Source: CAYSEW01 sp964430245 (GTDB taxonomy: Bacteria; Bacteroidota; Bacteroidia; Flavobacteriales_D; Parvicellaceae). From it: DNA of 14,090 nucleotides. Of this stretch, positions 7,732 to 14,090 are shown in pieces. The stretch covers positions 1-14,090 of the forward strand of contig CAYSEW010000045.1 in NCBI GenBank assembly GCA_964430245.1, in the 5' to 3' direction. The notes under the pieces were generated by a model. That model was given only the letters and a program-made list of their open reading frames with translations, did no database searches and was not told the origin of the DNA. Every line of letters begins with the position of its first letter. Positions within the stretch are counted from its first letter, which is position 1. Position numbers and translations under genes: made by a program.

Positions 7732-9006
7732 ATGGTAAAAATGAAAAATATAATTACTTACATTTTTGTTTTGATTCTTATTTCATGTCAAAAGAAGGAT
7801 AAGGATCCGCCTGAATTGCTTGTGAATAATCCATTAGCAATGACAAATTATTCTGTTTTAGATCATATATCTATTGAAGGTAATGTAAGTGATGAAAGAA
7901 ATATAGAATGGATCCAGATACAATTATTGAATTCAAATTTAAATTCTGTAGCTGAAGAGATTGTTATTAATACAAATGAGCTTAATTATGTTTTTTCAGA
8001 ATCAATTCATATAAATGATATTCACTTAAGTACTGGTAAATACTACATAAAGGTTTCAGTAAGTGACGGAGATAATGAGGTTTCTCAGTTTGTGGAAGTT
8101 AATATTTCTGAAATTCCACTTGAATTAAAAGATACTTATGTGCTAACTACTAGTAATCAGGATTTTGATCTTTATAGAATCAATGGAAATACGACTGTTT
8201 TTCATCAAAGTTTCAATGGGAATTTTCAATCAGGTATTTCTAATTCTTATCATCAACATTTGTTTCTAGCAGGGGATCAAGGAGGGTTTGGATTTGATCC
8301 TACCTATCAATATAATTTATGGACTATAGCTGATCAACCAGGAAACTACAACTATTTTTTAAGAGGAATTTATAGTAATGACGATCAGCTTAATTATATC
8401 TCTCATGGAAATGGAACTATTAAAGGTTATAATAAATATGGCAATGTTGTTTATAGTGTATTAATGGGTTCAAATGAAGTTCCTGAAGATCTATTGGTCC
8501 ATAATAATTTGATCTATGCGGAAGTGTTCTCTTCATTGATGAATAGGGACCTTGTTGTTTTCTTTAAAGGTTCAGGAATGGAGAATAAAAGAATGTCAAT
8601 TGATCAGGATATAATATCCTTAATTCCAAGGAATGAAGATGAAATATACTTATTTGCCAATGAAAATAATCAGGGATATTTTGATCTATACTATACAAAT
8701 TCTAATTTGAAATCAGCATTACATTCAATTCCAACAGGTCTAATTTATGATGCTGTAGCAATTTCTTCTGATTTATTATTAATTGCCCATGAATCAGGAC
8801 TATTAAGGTATACATATAGTAATAATAGTCTTGTTAATGTAGTTCCTGGAGAACAATTCTCAAAACTGAGATATGATGATTTGAATGGAGTTGTTTTAGC
8901 TTCTATCGGGAACCAGTTAAGATATTATAGTTCATTAGGAGATCCATTGGGAGTTGTTACCCATTCAGGTAATATCGATGATTTTTATTTATATTATAAT
9001 AAATGA
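7732..9006 (+). CDS. Lipoprotein with an N-terminal Ig-like domain and a beta-rich, possibly propeller-like C-terminal region
   Basis: The protein has 424 residues from the first ATG; Met4 (7741) gives a cleaner signal sequence. The lipobox is LISC (Cys at about residue 19), so it should be lipid-anchored. The acidic and lysine residues right after the cysteine (QKKDKD) resemble, loosely, the Bacteroidota signal for export to the cell surface. Residues about 25-130 look like an Ig/cadherin-type beta sandwich: PPELLVNNP, YSVLDHISIEGNVSD, GKYYIKVSVSDGDNE, FVEVNISE. Residues about 135-424 contain repeated short strands ending in statements such as DTYVLTTSNQDFDLYRI, DIISLIPRNEDEIYLFA and DLLLIAHESGLLRYTY, as expected of a beta propeller, but no named family is recognised. 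It stands alone, with its stop 9 bases from the convergent accA stop. Function unknown. Confidence 0.8.
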   Translation: MVKMKNIITYIFVLILISCQKKDKDPPELLVNNPLAMTNYSVLDHISIEGNVSDERNIEWIQIQLLNSNLNSVAEEIVINTNELNYVFSESIHINDIHLSTGKYYIKVSVSDGDNEVSQFVEVNISEIPLELKDTYVLTTSNQDFDLYRINGNTTVFHQSFNGNFQSGISNSYHQHLFLAGDQGGFGFDPTYQYNLWTIADQPGNYNYFLRGIYSNDDQLNYISHGNGTIKGYNKYGNVVYSVLMGSNEVPEDLLVHNNLIYAEVFSSLMNRDLVVFFKGSGMENKRMSIDQDIISLIPRNEDEIYLFANENNQGYFDLYYTNSNLKSALHSIPTGLIYDAVAISSDLLLIAHESGLLRYTYSNNSLVNVVPGEQFSKLRYDDLNGVVLASIGNQLRYYSSLGDPLGVVTHSGNIDDFYLYYNK

Positions 9007-9015
9007 AAAATAGGG

Positions 9016-9975
9016 TTAAGTATTTTTATAAACACCCATGTCACAGAATTTTTTAATTCTTTTATCAATTCTTTCCTGATTTTCTAATTCATTTAGTGAG
9101 TTAATATTTTTTTTGATTTCTGATTTCAGCTTTTTATACATTTTTTCAGGAAAAGTATGAGCGCCTCCTAAAGGTTCTTTTATAATGCCATCTATTAATT
9201 TGTTTTTTAACATGTCTTTCCCAGAGAGTTTTAAAGCTTCTGCTGCTTGTTCTTTATAATCCCAGCTTTTCCATAAAATGGAAGAACATGATTCGGGTGA
9301 AATCACTGAATACCACGTATTTTCTAGCATTAGAACACGGTCGCCAATCCCAATTCCTAATGCACCTCCAGAAGCACCTTCGCCAATGATTATACAAATA
9401 ACGGGAACTTTAAGTAGCATCATTTCATAAAGATTCCTTGCAATAGCTTCACCTTGACCTCTTTCTTCTGCTTCAAGGCCTGGAAATGCACCAGGGGTAT
9501 CAATTAAAGTTACAATAGGTTTGTTGAACTTTTCTGCTAATTTCATTAATCTAAGTGCCTTTCTATAGCCCTCAGGATTTGCCATTCCAAAGTTTCTGTA
9601 ATTTCTTTGTTTGGTATTCCTTCCTTTTTGCTGACCAATGAACATTAGGGTTTTTCCATCAACAGACCCAAAACCTCCTATCATTGCTTTGTCGTCTTTT
9701 ACATTTCTGTCTCCGTGTAACTCTAGAAAATCTCCATTTGTTAACGCTTTTATGTAATCAAGTGTATATGGTCTATCTGGATGTCTACTTAGCTGAACTC
9801 GTTGCCATGGAGTTAAATTGTTGTAGATTGACTTAGTAGTCTCTTCCAGTTTGCCTTCAAGTTCCTTTATGGTTGAAGAAATGTTAACACTACCCTTGTC
9901 TCCAATTTCTTTGGTTTTTTGGATTTGTTCATTTAGAACTTCAATAGGTTTTTCAAAATCAAGGTATGTATTCAT
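9016..9975 (-). CDS. accA: Acetyl-CoA carboxylase carboxyltransferase subunit alpha
   Basis: AccA transfers the carboxyl group from biotin on the carrier protein to acetyl-CoA, together with AccD, giving malonyl-CoA for fatty-acid synthesis in the cytosol. The protein has 319 residues, normal for the family. Recognisable parts are LDFEKPIEVLNEQI (5-18), NLTPWQRVQLSRHPDRPYTLDYI (53-75), the oxyanion-type stretch GAFPGLEAEERGQGEAIARNL (162-182) and GEGASGGALGIGIGDRVLMLE (198-218). The C-terminus IKEPLGGAH (265-273) is also typical. The start is set at ATG 9975: the frame continues upstream to a TTG at 9999, but that TTG lies within a promoter box (9997-10004) and the extra eight residues are absent from typical AccA N-termini. 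The gene is not next to accD, accB or accC. It is divergent from the TetR gene, with 121 bases between starts. Confidence 0.97.
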   Translation of the reverse strand: MNTYLDFEKPIEVLNEQIQKTKEIGDKGSVNISSTIKELEGKLEETTKSIYNNLTPWQRVQLSRHPDRPYTLDYIKALTNGDFLELHGDRNVKDDKAMIGGFGSVDGKTLMFIGQQKGRNTKQRNYRNFGMANPEGYRKALRLMKLAEKFNKPIVTLIDTPGAFPGLEAEERGQGEAIARNLYEMMLLKVPVICIIIGEGASGGALGIGIGDRVLMLENTWYSVISPESCSSILWKSWDYKEQAAEALKLSGKDMLKNKLIDGIIKEPLGGAHTFPEKMYKKLKSEIKKNINSLNELENQERIDKRIKKFCDMGVYKNT

Positions 9976-9996
9976 ACGTGATAAAATTTGAATGAC

Positions 9997-10004
9997 CAAA
10001 ATTA
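9997..10004 (-). promoter_or_regulatory. Candidate -7 promoter box for accA
   Basis: On the minus strand this reads TAATTTTG, a full TAnnTTTG match, with 21 bases to the accA ATG at 9975. No clear -33 TTTG was found. It implies a leader of about 15 bases and argues against the longer TTG start. Confidence 0.45.
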
Positions 10005-10084
10005 CGAATTAAAACTAGTATAGATTAATGATTTTTAAATATCTTATGATAAAAATCTCTTTTTTTAGTTCACTTTTGTTTTGC

Positions 10085-10092
10085 TAATTTTG
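10085..10092 (+). promoter_or_regulatory. Candidate -7 promoter box for the TetR gene
   Basis: TAATTTTG is a full consensus match, with just 4 bases (AATT) before the ATG at 10097. As with dnaB, use of this box would give a leaderless or nearly leaderless message. Only a T-run, not TTTG, lies at the -33 distance. Confidence 0.35.
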
Positions 10093-10096
10093 AATT

Positions 10097-10696
10097 ATGG
10101 GGCGAAAAAATATTCAAAAAATCAGGTACAAGGATCCATTAATAAAAGAAAAGTATATTCTTAAATTACTAGTGTATTTTCAAGAAAATGGAGTTAGAAA
10201 TTTTTCAATGTCTCAATTGGCCAATGATTTTAATGTAAGCAAAACTACTTTATATAACCATTTTGAGTCAAAAGAAGAAATGGTAGAAAAAGCGCTCGAT
10301 TATAAGCTTAGTGTAATTGGTGAATATGAAAGTGTACTTGAAAACATAACTCTTCCTTATAAAGAAAGGTATAGAAAAGCAATGCTTTTCTTTTGTGTGC
10401 AATCTTACGATGTAAGTAGCAGGTTGTTAAATGAGATCAGATTTTATTATCCGGAGCTTTGGAAAAAGGTAGTTGTTTTTCAAAAAAATGTATTATTAAA
10501 TCTACAGAGCTTTTTCAAGATTGGAATAGATATAGGGGAATTTAAAAAAGAAGTAAATCCATTATTGTTAAGTTTAGAGGACCAGCAATTTTTTGAGTTA
10601 CTATCTAATCACGAAATTTTAGAAAGAAATGACATAGATGTATTGACAGCATTTAATCATCATTTTCAAACAAAGTTTTACGGAATTACTATTTAA
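10097..10696 (+). CDS. TetR/AcrR-family transcriptional regulator
   Basis: The protein has 199 residues, typical of one-domain-plus-ligand-domain TetR regulators. The N-terminal helix-turn-helix is clear at about 37-64: FSMSQLANDFNVSKTTLYNHFESKEEMVE, with the conserved LYNHF and SKEE positions. A basic N-terminus (MGRKNIQKIRYK) precedes it. Residues 70-199 are helical and variable, as expected for the dimerisation and ligand-binding domain; no ligand can be named. It is divergent from accA and 92 bases ahead of a small outer-membrane-like protein gene on the same strand. TetR proteins often control themselves and neighbours, so either accA or the downstream gene could be targets, but no convincing operator is visible. 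No alternative start codon exists before Met38, which would cut the DNA-binding domain, so 10097 is secure. Confidence 0.92.
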   Translation: MGRKNIQKIRYKDPLIKEKYILKLLVYFQENGVRNFSMSQLANDFNVSKTTLYNHFESKEEMVEKALDYKLSVIGEYESVLENITLPYKERYRKAMLFFCVQSYDVSSRLLNEIRFYYPELWKKVVVFQKNVLLNLQSFFKIGIDIGEFKKEVNPLLLSLEDQQFFELLSNHEILERNDIDVLTAFNHHFQTKFYGITI

Positions 10697-10734
10697 TCGA
10701 TCACTTTTTGGGGTAAATAAATTTCATCTAATTC

Positions 10735-10753
10735 TCAATTAAGCAATAATTGA
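10735..10753. repeat. Short inverted repeat between tetR and the outer-membrane-like gene
   Basis: TCAATTA and TAATTGA flank a 5-base AGCAA centre. It has a 7-bp A/T-rich arm and no following T-run, so it is not a good terminator. It could be an operator for the TetR protein encoded just upstream, or chance in A/T-rich DNA. Confidence 0.25.
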
Positions 10754-10788
10754 ATAAGGATTTAAGTTATTAATATAAAACCTTAAAG

Positions 10789-11532
10789 ATGAAAAATTTA
10801 ATTGTCCTATTAATTCTATTTGTAAGCTATAACTCTTATTCTCAAGATGTTTTGCATTTGAAATCTGGTTTTGATGTACAGGTTAAGGTACATGAAATTG
10901 GAAATAAAGAAATAAAATATAAGAAGTATAATAATATTGAAGGACCTCTTTATATAGCGGATATAAAGGAGATTAAAAGTATTACATTTAAAAATGGTGA
11001 AGTAGAATCTTTTGAAGGTGAAAAAATAAAAAAATCATTTGAAATCTTACCTAATGCTATGTCTGTAAATTATGGCGAATTGGTAATGGGTAGAGTAGGG
11101 TTGGCATATACTAGAATTTTTAAGTCTAAGAATATAGGAATTAAAGTGCCAATCTCCTTGAGTTTTTTAAATAACAACTATTATTATAGAAATACTATTA
11201 AAAATTATATAGGACTTGACCTAAATTTTTATCCATTAGGTCAGAAAAAGCTAACTTATTATACTGGTTTAGGAGTAAGAGCAGGCACGATGTTAAATCA
11301 GTATTATTATCCATATTATGATATGATAAATTATCCAAATCAGGTATGGTATCCCCATTATAGTCAGGAGAGTTTGTTTATTGGTGGTTATGTTAATAAT
11401 GGGTTAACTTTGAATTTGACATCTCATTTCTCCATTTCTGGTATGATTGGTATTGGAATGAGAGATCTTGAAGGGTATTCTTGGGGTGAACCTTCTGCTA
11501 TTGGAGAGCTAAATATGTCAATTAGATTTTAG
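10789..11532 (+). CDS. Small outer-membrane beta-barrel-like protein
   Basis: The protein has 247 residues with a signal peptide (MKNLIVLLILFVSYNSYS, cleavage before QDV). Residues 20-65 follow a pattern common in Bacteroidota exported proteins: LHLKSGFDVQVKVHEIGNKEIKYKKY, then GPLYIADIKEIKSITFKNGE, a small all-beta N-terminal module. From about 95 on there are alternating hydrophobic strands with many Tyr, Asn and Gly (VGLAYTRIF, YIGLDLNFYPLG, YYTGLGVRAGTM, LTLNLTSHFSISGMIGIGM). The protein ends in ELNMSIRF; a terminal Phe on a last strand is the usual recognition signal for outer-membrane barrel insertion. An 8-stranded barrel is plausible by size. No specific function is recognised. Its last 15 bases overlap the 3' end of the convergent ABC exporter gene. 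No clear promoter box was found upstream, so co-transcription with tetR is possible. Confidence 0.75.
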   Translation: MKNLIVLLILFVSYNSYSQDVLHLKSGFDVQVKVHEIGNKEIKYKKYNNIEGPLYIADIKEIKSITFKNGEVESFEGEKIKKSFEILPNAMSVNYGELVMGRVGLAYTRIFKSKNIGIKVPISLSFLNNNYYYRNTIKNYIGLDLNFYPLGQKKLTYYTGLGVRAGTMLNQYYYPYYDMINYPNQVWYPHYSQESLFIGGYVNNGLTLNLTSHFSISGMIGIGMRDLEGYSWGEPSAIGELNMSIRF

Positions 11533-13317
11533 ACTAAACTGTAAGTTGTTTAAGTTTTCATAGACACCATTTTTGGATATCAATTCTTCATGTTTTCCAG
11601 ATTCAATAATTTTTCCATCTTGCATTACAAGTATTTTGTCAGCATTTCTAATTGTTGACAATCGATGTGCTATTATTATTGATGTTCTGTCTTTCATTAA
11701 TTTATCTAATGCAACTTGAACTGTTTTTTCACTTTCTGAGTCTAAAGAGCTAGTGGCTTCATCTAAAATAAGAATTTTAGGATCCTTTAATATAGCTCTG
11801 GCAATTGCTATTCTTTGTTTTTGTCCTCCAGATAATTGGATGCCTCTGTCACCTACAATCGTGTCAAAACCATCTGGAAATTTTTGAATAAATTCCATGG
11901 TATTTGCTTTTTCTGCGGCTGTTTTTACTTCTTTAAAAGTTGCATTAGGATTTCCATAAGAAATATTTTCAAAAATAGAACCTCCAAATAGAAACACTTC
12001 TTGATGAACAACAGCCATTTGATTTCTTATTGTAGAAAGGTCAAAAGAATTGTATTCCTGATCATCTAAATATATTGTCCCGTCATTGGGTTCGTAAAAT
12101 CTAAGCAATAAACTAGCTATGGTAGATTTTCCAGATCCACTTGCTCCAACAATTGCTGTTTGTTTTCCAGGTTCTATATCAAAACAAATATTATTTAAGA
12201 CTTCAACTTCAGGTCTAGTTTCATAAGTGAAACTTACATTTTTAAAGCTGACTTTGCCATTGAATTTAGCGTAATCATTGTTGGATTTTGTTAAAATATT
12301 TTCAGTAGATAGCCCTAATATTTCAACAATTCTTTCAGTTGCTCCTAATGCTTTTTGAATATTACCTAATAAACTTGAAATCCCTCCAAATGAGGCACCT
12401 ATCATAATTGTATATAAAATGAATTGAAAAAATTCTTGTTCTTCCATTTCACCCATATTAACCATGTTCATTCCATTCCATATCACAAATACTATAGAAC
12501 CGAACATTGCCAATATAATGAATGAAGCAAAAAAGCCTCTCCATATTGACCCTTTAATTCCTAGATTTTGGATTTTAAGGATAGAGCTAGCATATTTTTT
12601 AATTTCAAAGAATTCATTTACAAATGTTTTAACATTTTTTATTCCTGATAAAGCTTCTAATAAAGTATTATTTGAATCAGCAGCAGCATCTTGTGCTCTT
12701 TTAGATACTTTTTTAATAAACTTCCCAAAAATAACAGCAGAAATAGCTATTAATGGAACTATAGCTAGCATTATTAAAGATAGTTTCCATGATATTAATC
12801 CAATAAATGTAATTCCAAATACAATAGTGAATATTTGCCTTAGAAACTCTGCAAGTGTTGTGTTAAATGTTTCATTTAATAAAACAATATCAGAAGAAAT
12901 TCTGCTTTGTAAAATCCCAACTTTGTTTTTATCATAGTAGGAAATAGGAAATGATATTAGTTTTTGGAAAGTAGTATTTCTTATATCATGCAAGGTTTTT
13001 TCAGTAACAACCCCAAATAAATAGATTCTGAAAAAACTAAAAAGTGCTTGAGCTGCAAATAAGATCATTAACATAAGGAAAAGTGCATTGATGTTGTTTG
13101 GGTCTGTTAAATGAAATTCGTTTTGTTGTTGTTCAATATCTGCACCTAGTAAATTCCCTAATAGATAAGGAAAGATCATAGCTGTTAAGCTAGAGACTAA
13201 TAAACAAATAAGCCCTATTCCATATATGTATTTATAGGGTTTTAAAAAATTAAAAATAGGGGTGGACCTTTTCCAATTTTTTAAATTAACCTTTTTGTCT
13301 TTTTTTCCCATTATCAT
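11518..13317 (-). CDS. Type-1 ABC exporter, fused membrane and ATPase domains (MsbA/multidrug-like)
   Basis: The protein has 599 residues, the standard length of a half-transporter that works as a dimer in the inner membrane. The membrane domain (about 25-325) has six hydrophobic segments, roughly at 31-55, 78-104, 160-178, 180-200, 262-284 and 295-320. The nucleotide-binding domain (about 354-599) is complete: Walker A GASGSGKST (391-399), Q-loop with Gln439, signature LSGGQKQR (495-502), Walker B ILILDE with catalytic Glu520, D-loop SLD, and H-loop His551. All ATPase motifs are canonical, so a catalytically competent homodimer is expected. The substrate cannot be read from sequence; lipid (MsbA-like), drug or peptide are all possible. 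Starts at 13317 or 13311 (ATGATAATG) are equally likely. It diverges from rpmH and its end overlaps the convergent gene by 15 bases. Confidence 0.94.
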   Translation of the reverse strand: MIMGKKDKKVNLKNWKRSTPIFNFLKPYKYIYGIGLICLLVSSLTAMIFPYLLGNLLGADIEQQQNEFHLTDPNNINALFLMLMILFAAQALFSFFRIYLFGVVTEKTLHDIRNTTFQKLISFPISYYDKNKVGILQSRISSDIVLLNETFNTTLAEFLRQIFTIVFGITFIGLISWKLSLIMLAIVPLIAISAVIFGKFIKKVSKRAQDAAADSNNTLLEALSGIKNVKTFVNEFFEIKKYASSILKIQNLGIKGSIWRGFFASFIILAMFGSIVFVIWNGMNMVNMGEMEEQEFFQFILYTIMIGASFGGISSLLGNIQKALGATERIVEILGLSTENILTKSNNDYAKFNGKVSFKNVSFTYETRPEVEVLNNICFDIEPGKQTAIVGASGSGKSTIASLLLRFYEPNDGTIYLDDQEYNSFDLSTIRNQMAVVHQEVFLFGGSIFENISYGNPNATFKEVKTAAEKANTMEFIQKFPDGFDTIVGDRGIQLSGGQKQRIAIARAILKDPKILILDEATSSLDSESEKTVQVALDKLMKDRTSIIIAHRLSTIRNADKILVMQDGKIIESGKHEELISKNGVYENLNNLQFSLKSN

Positions 13318-13337
13318 TAATCAATTCAGATAATGTT

Positions 13338-13345
13338 CAAAATTA
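13338..13345 (-). promoter_or_regulatory. Candidate -7 promoter box for the ABC exporter
   Basis: On the minus strand this reads TAATTTTG, a full TAnnTTTG match, 20 bases before the ATG at 13317. No -33 TTTG is obvious. The implied leader is about 15 bases, similar to accA. Confidence 0.45.
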
Positions 13346-13385
13346 GTGTTAATGATGTTATTGATGTAATTTTCTAAGATATATT

Positions 13386-13399
13386 TATAAATATTTATA
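13386..13399. repeat. 14-bp perfect A/T palindrome between divergent ABC exporter and rpmH genes
   Basis: TATAAATATTTATA is its own reverse complement. It sits in a very A/T-rich stretch upstream of the rpmH promoter, so it may be a regulator site, a bendable upstream element, or chance. Confidence 0.25.
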
Positions 13400-13416
13400 G
13401 ATTTAAATGGATATAT

Positions 13417-13446
13417 TTTGTGATTGTTAAAAAAGCATTATTTTTG
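13417..13446 (+). promoter_or_regulatory. Promoter for rpmH, Bacteroidota primary sigma type
   Basis: TTTG at 13417-13420, an 18-base spacer and TATTTTTG at 13439-13446. This is the only promoter in the window with both boxes as full matches (-33 TTTG, -7 TAnnTTTG), which fits a highly expressed ribosomal protein gene. The predicted leader is about 31 bases. Confidence 0.6.
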
Positions 13447-13482
13447 CCAACCGATTTGAATTAAAGAAGTAAATTTAGAGAG

Positions 13483-13644
13483 ATGACCAAAAGAACATTT
13501 CAGCCGTCTAACAGGAAAAGAAAGAACAAACATGGATTTCGTTCCAGAATGGCAACGAAGAATGGTAGAAAAGTGTTGAATGCCAGAAGAAGAAAAGGTA
13601 GGAAAAAAATATCTGTTTCTGATGAAGCACGCCCAAAAAGATAA
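13483..13644 (+). CDS. rpmH: 50S ribosomal protein L34
   Basis: L34 is a small, very basic protein of the large ribosomal subunit. The 53-residue product opens with MTKRTFQPSNRKRKNKHGFR and continues SRMATKNGRKVLNARRRKGRKK, a textbook L34; the Bacteroidota-type tail ISVSDEARPKR follows. ATG 13483 follows a purine run (GAGAG) that may serve as a weak ribosome site. In many bacteria rpmH lies next to rnpA and yidC. Here it is alone: a divergent ABC exporter on one side and, beyond a terminator, a convergent SPOR-domain gene on the other. A longer open frame on the opposite strand (13438-13680) is only its shadow. Own promoter at 13417-13446 and own terminator indicate a single-gene transcript. 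Confidence 0.97.
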   Translation: MTKRTFQPSNRKRKNKHGFRSRMATKNGRKVLNARRRKGRKKISVSDEARPKR

Positions 13645-13664
13645 TTTAAGATTATTATAGATAC

Positions 13665-13695
13665 AAAAAAAGCCTTTCAACGAAAGGCTTTTTTT
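13665..13695. terminator. Strong bidirectional hairpin terminator shared by rpmH and the SPOR-domain gene
   Basis: A 14-bp perfect stem (arms 13665-13678 and 13682-13695, core GCCTTTC/GAAAGGC) has a 3-base loop and is flanked by A-runs and T-runs. It gives an intrinsic terminator on both strands: 20 bases after the rpmH stop on plus, and 16 bases after the SPOR gene stop (13712) on minus. Confidence 0.9.
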
Positions 13696-13711
13696 TATAG
13701 CAAAACTATGA

Positions 13712-14090
13712 TTATTGAACCCAATTTTGTTTCGATATCATTAAAGCTTCTTGTACTGTAATACGTTCATTATTATTATATGCAGTAACAAAAGGGCCAG
13801 GGAAGTTGTATTTTTTTAATTTTTCTCTTTTGTTTCTTGCTTCCTTGTATTGTTTAAATTCTCCTGTAGTATACTTGACCCACCCTTCATGATTCTCTAA
13901 GTCAAATTCATCTGAATAGTTGAAGTAATAGTTGAAATATTTTTTTCCTGCAGTTTTATGAGCAGCTAATATTTGCACTTTATAATTAATGGATGTGTTA
14001 ATATTCATTGAATTATTTTCAAGTTTAATTTCAGAAGTAGTTTCTTCGTTAGTAGTTTCTTCGTTAGTAGTTTCTTCGTTAGTAGTTTCT
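13712..14090 (-). CDS. SPOR-domain-like protein, C-terminal part (5' end beyond the window)
   Basis: The minus frame stays open to the right edge, so the Met at 14008 is internal; 125 residues are visible. The last ~90 are a SPOR-like domain: YKVQILAAHKTAGKKYF, then DLENHEGWVKYTTGEFKQYKEARNKREKLKKYNFPGPFVTAY in overlapping blocks, and NNERITVQEALMIS. SPOR domains bind denuded peptidoglycan at division sites; Bacteroidota carry many such domains on periplasmic or envelope proteins. Before the domain comes a linker of ETTNE repeats (15-bp tandem DNA repeat, 14036-14090), then a short spacer SEIKLENNS. Such Glu/Thr-rich spacers usually tether the domain to a membrane anchor or another domain, which would lie off-window. 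The function of the full protein cannot be told. Confidence 0.82.
   Translation of the reverse strand, partial: ETTNEETTNEETTNEETTSEIKLENNSMNINTSINYKVQILAAHKTAGKKYFNYYFNYSDEFDLENHEGWVKYTTGEFKQYKEARNKREKLKKYNFPGPFVTAYNNNERITVQEALMISKQNWVQ
14036..14090. repeat. 15-bp coding tandem repeat (at least 3.67 perfect units)
   Basis: The unit AGTAGTTTCTTCGTT repeats exactly at 14036, 14051, 14066 and 14081 and continues past the window edge. On the minus strand it encodes ETTNE in tandem. A decayed copy (ETTSE, 14030-14044) marks the inner boundary. The unit is a multiple of three, so copy-number change alters linker length without a frameshift. Confidence 0.95.

Noticed and set aside
10697..10788. 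Terminator after the tetR gene
   Set aside because: The inverted repeat is A/T-rich with a 7-bp arm and lacks a T-run, so it does not qualify.
12464..12937. 157-codon plus-strand frame inside the ABC exporter gene
   Set aside because: It lies antisense to the membrane domain of a complete exporter, and its hydrophobic pattern is the mirror of that coding sequence.
13438..13680. 80-codon open frame on the minus strand over rpmH
   Set aside because: It is the antisense shadow of a clear L34 gene and extends into the terminator; its translation shows no family features.
14036..14090. Start of a CRISPR array at the right edge
   Set aside because: The 15-bp units are directly adjacent with no spacers and are in frame with the SPOR-domain gene.

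Overview
The window looks like chromosomal DNA from a low-G+C member of the Bacteroidota, most likely Flavobacteriales (exact family not assignable by eye). Four things support this: a very large secreted protein with a type IX secretion (T9SS) type B C-terminal sorting domain, Bacteroidota-type promoter boxes (TAnnTTTG) ahead of many genes, poor Shine-Dalgarno usage, and gene families typical of the phylum (paired M16 peptidases, the 'asparagine synthetase B'-like secreted protein, SPOR-domain proteins with low-complexity linkers).

Layout. Positions 1-4765 run on the plus strand: the 3' end of a gene that is probably a catalytic M16 peptidase, an overlapping non-catalytic M16 partner (74-1381), and a 1119-residue surface or secreted multidomain T9SS substrate (1406-4765). 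Positions 4767-7638 run on the minus strand: the replicative helicase gene dnaB, then a secreted protein of unknown function often labelled asparagine synthetase B. A plus-strand lipoprotein gene (7732-9006) converges with accA (minus, corrected start at 9975). Divergent from accA is a TetR-family regulator (10097-10696), followed by a small outer-membrane beta-barrel-like protein (10789-11532). The latter overlaps, tail to tail, a type-1 ABC exporter gene (11518-13317, minus). Divergent from the exporter is rpmH (13483-13644), a 53-codon ribosomal protein L34 gene that is easy to miss. A strong bidirectional hairpin terminator separates rpmH from the 3' end of a minus-strand SPOR-domain gene (13712 to beyond 14090), whose linker is a 15-bp tandem repeat at the window edge.

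Functionally this is a housekeeping region: replication (DnaB), fatty-acid synthesis (AccA) and translation (L34), interleaved with envelope and secretion genes. I see no mobile element, CRISPR array, defence island, tRNA or rRNA. No gap without a gene exceeds 300 bases; the longest is about 165 bases, between the ABC exporter and rpmH. The most notable architecture is the packing: three convergent gene pairs end within 9 bases of each other or overlap, while divergent pairs carry the promoter boxes. I found no convincing new biological system. The observations most worth a second look are the repeat-bearing SPOR protein, the possibly leaderless dnaB and tetR transcripts, the secreted 'asparagine synthetase B' family, and the convergent gene ends.
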